This document shows, one piece after another, positions 32,180-33,115 of a DNA stretch of 33,115 nt. The DNA is from Pirellulales bacterium. Lineage in GTDB: Bacteria > Planctomycetota > Planctomycetia > Pirellulales > Thermoguttaceae. Under the pieces are notes generated by a model that had not been told where the DNA came from, searched no databases, and worked only from the letters and a program-made list of their open reading frames with translations. Where the stretch lies: the NCBI GenBank assembly GCA_013360685.1, contig JABWBD010000028.1, positions 1-33,115 of the forward strand, read 5' to 3'. The position numbers were made by a program, and so were the translations under genes. The first letter of the stretch is position 1; every line of letters starts with the position of its first letter.

Positions 32180-33115
32180 CTACAGTGTGCTCAGTTTCGA
32201 GAAGCTGAGCGTGGCCTGCATCGGGAATACGCCGTAAATGCCGCGCGTGAAGACCAGGTTGATCAGGTCATCGGCGGCCAGCAGCGGGCTCTTGGGCACA
32301 ATGACGATATCGGAGTCGGACAGCCAGATCTCGCCCGGAGGGCAGGGCTTCTTGCCGAACAGCGCGGCGTGGACGTCGACCATCGTGGCCATCAGTCGCC
32401 AGTCGTCGCCGCGGCGGAAGATCACGACTTGTTTCAGGTGGGCGCCGACGTTCCAGCTTCCCGCCATGCTGAGGGCGTGCAGCAGCGTGGTCGGGCCGGT
32501 CAGTTCGTATCGGCCCGGGAGGCGGACTTCTCCGACGACGTAGACAAACCGCGGCGCCCTTTGGAGCAGTACCGGGATCACTTCGATCCCTTCGATGCCC
32601 GACTGGCGATAGCGCTCGTTCAACTCGTACTGAAGCTCCGGCAGGGTCAAGCCTTGGGCCTGCACCGAGCCGATTGCCGGCAAGGAAATGGTCCCCTCGG
32701 GCGTGACGGTGGCAAGCCGGTTCTGCCCGCCTTCCCCGTAGCGCCGGTCGACCGCCGCGCGCAGGTCCTCGAGCTTCGTATTGACTTTCAGCGGTGTGAC
32801 GGTGATCGCAGGCACTTTATAAAACTTCATGTAGTGCTGCTCCAGTTCGTCGCGAAGCTGGGGCACGGTCCTGCTGGTAGCCTTCACCTGGCCGAGCAAA
32901 CGAAGCGTGATCGTGCCGTCCGGCTGGACCACCAGGCTGCGATTAAGTTCCGGATCGGTAAAGGATTCGACCTGGATTTCGTCTCCGACCTGCAGCCGGT
33001 AGGGGGTCGAGGTTTCCTCGCGGGTCAACCGGTAGACCAGGTCGAGCTGGTCGTCTACGCGGAGCCGGTATTCGGCGACGTGTGGCAGGCGATCATGGCC
33101 GACATACTCTCCCTG
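32180..33115 (-). CDS. Polysaccharide biosynthesis/export protein (Wza-like), 5' end off the window
   Basis: At least 311 residues visible; the frame is open to the right edge, so the signal peptide or lipobox is not seen. The visible part begins inside one export-domain-like unit (AEYRLRVDDQLDLVYR) and goes straight into a second (YRLQVGDEIQVESFTDPELN, then VQPDGTITLRLLGQV). Two or more SLBB-like units follow (TPEGTISLPAIGSVQAQGLT; FVYVVGEVRLPGRYEL). The protein ends after an IVIVPKSPLLAADDLINLVF segment, a possible C-terminal amphipathic helix like the one that spans the outer membrane in Wza. It forms or gates the outer-membrane channel for capsule or exopolysaccharide. The TTG at 33028 is not a real start, since coding sequence continues upstream. 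Confidence 0.9.
   Translation of the reverse strand, partial: QGEYVGHDRLPHVAEYRLRVDDQLDLVYRLTREETSTPYRLQVGDEIQVESFTDPELNRSLVVQPDGTITLRLLGQVKATSRTVPQLRDELEQHYMKFYKVPAITVTPLKVNTKLEDLRAAVDRRYGEGGQNRLATVTPEGTISLPAIGSVQAQGLTLPELQYELNERYRQSGIEGIEVIPVLLQRAPRFVYVVGEVRLPGRYELTGPTTLLHALSMAGSWNVGAHLKQVVIFRRGDDWRLMATMVDVHAALFGKKPCPPGEIWLSDSDIVIVPKSPLLAADDLINLVFTRGIYGVFPMQATLSFSKLSTL

Overview
The window looks like a chromosomal segment of a GC-rich planctomycete, probably of the Pirellulales type. Three things suggest this: a TAT-exported Gfo/Idh/MocA oxidoreductase paired with an RraA-like protein, a carbamoyltransferase-SxtJ-DUF5989 cassette, and two ClpP genes behind trigger factor. The phylum call is from memory of such gene sets, not from a search.

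Layout. 1-716 is a broken transposase/integrase (minus). 1130-2059 is a two-domain GNAT acetyltransferase. 2151-3633 (minus) holds a HicB antitoxin, a possible decayed hicA overlapping its stop, and an unrecognised protein of lower GC. 3969-7347 (plus) is a sugar cluster: aldose 1-epimerase, a family 2 glycosyltransferase and a flavoprotein that closely resembles the eukaryotic type of UDP-galactopyranose mutase. Heptanucleotide repeat arrays flank the mutase gene on both sides. 7590-8865 is a small gene graveyard: a PIN/VapC C-terminal fragment and an aldo/keto reductase fragment with an in-frame TAG that runs into an unrelated C-terminal fragment. 8895-12669 (minus) is an SGNH/GDSL protein followed by a NodU/CmcH carbamoyltransferase, SxtJ-like and DUF5989 proteins. 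13006-15187 (plus) is the exported Gfo/Idh oxidoreductase plus the RraA-family protein, behind a plausible promoter whose start site falls in a palindrome. 15228-19589 (minus) is a tightly overlapping ABC ATPase / permease / membrane-anchored protein operon. 19937-22405 (plus) is an MMPL/RND transporter. 22411-25757 (minus) is two GT-B glycosyltransferases and an FkbM methyltransferase. 26009-27608 (minus) holds a DUF4177-like protein and a coiled-coil, proline-rich lipoprotein. 27807-30862 (minus) is tRNA-Gly(GCC), trigger factor, clpP and clpP, apparently from one strong promoter. 31309-32064 (plus) is an FHA-domain protein with an acidic tail. 32180-33115 (minus) is a Wza-like polysaccharide export protein running off the right edge.

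How it fits together. Much of the window concerns surface carbohydrate: precursor conversion (epimerase, mutase), glycan assembly (three glycosyltransferases, FkbM methyltransferase), decoration (SGNH protein with carbamoyltransferase) and export. The clp/tig block is housekeeping protein quality control. Mobile-element and toxin-antitoxin remnants lie almost entirely in the left 9 kb, so that part is the most plastic. The items most worth following are the eukaryote-type mutase with its repeat-bounded position, and the SGNH/carbamoyltransferase/SxtJ/DUF5989 cassette.
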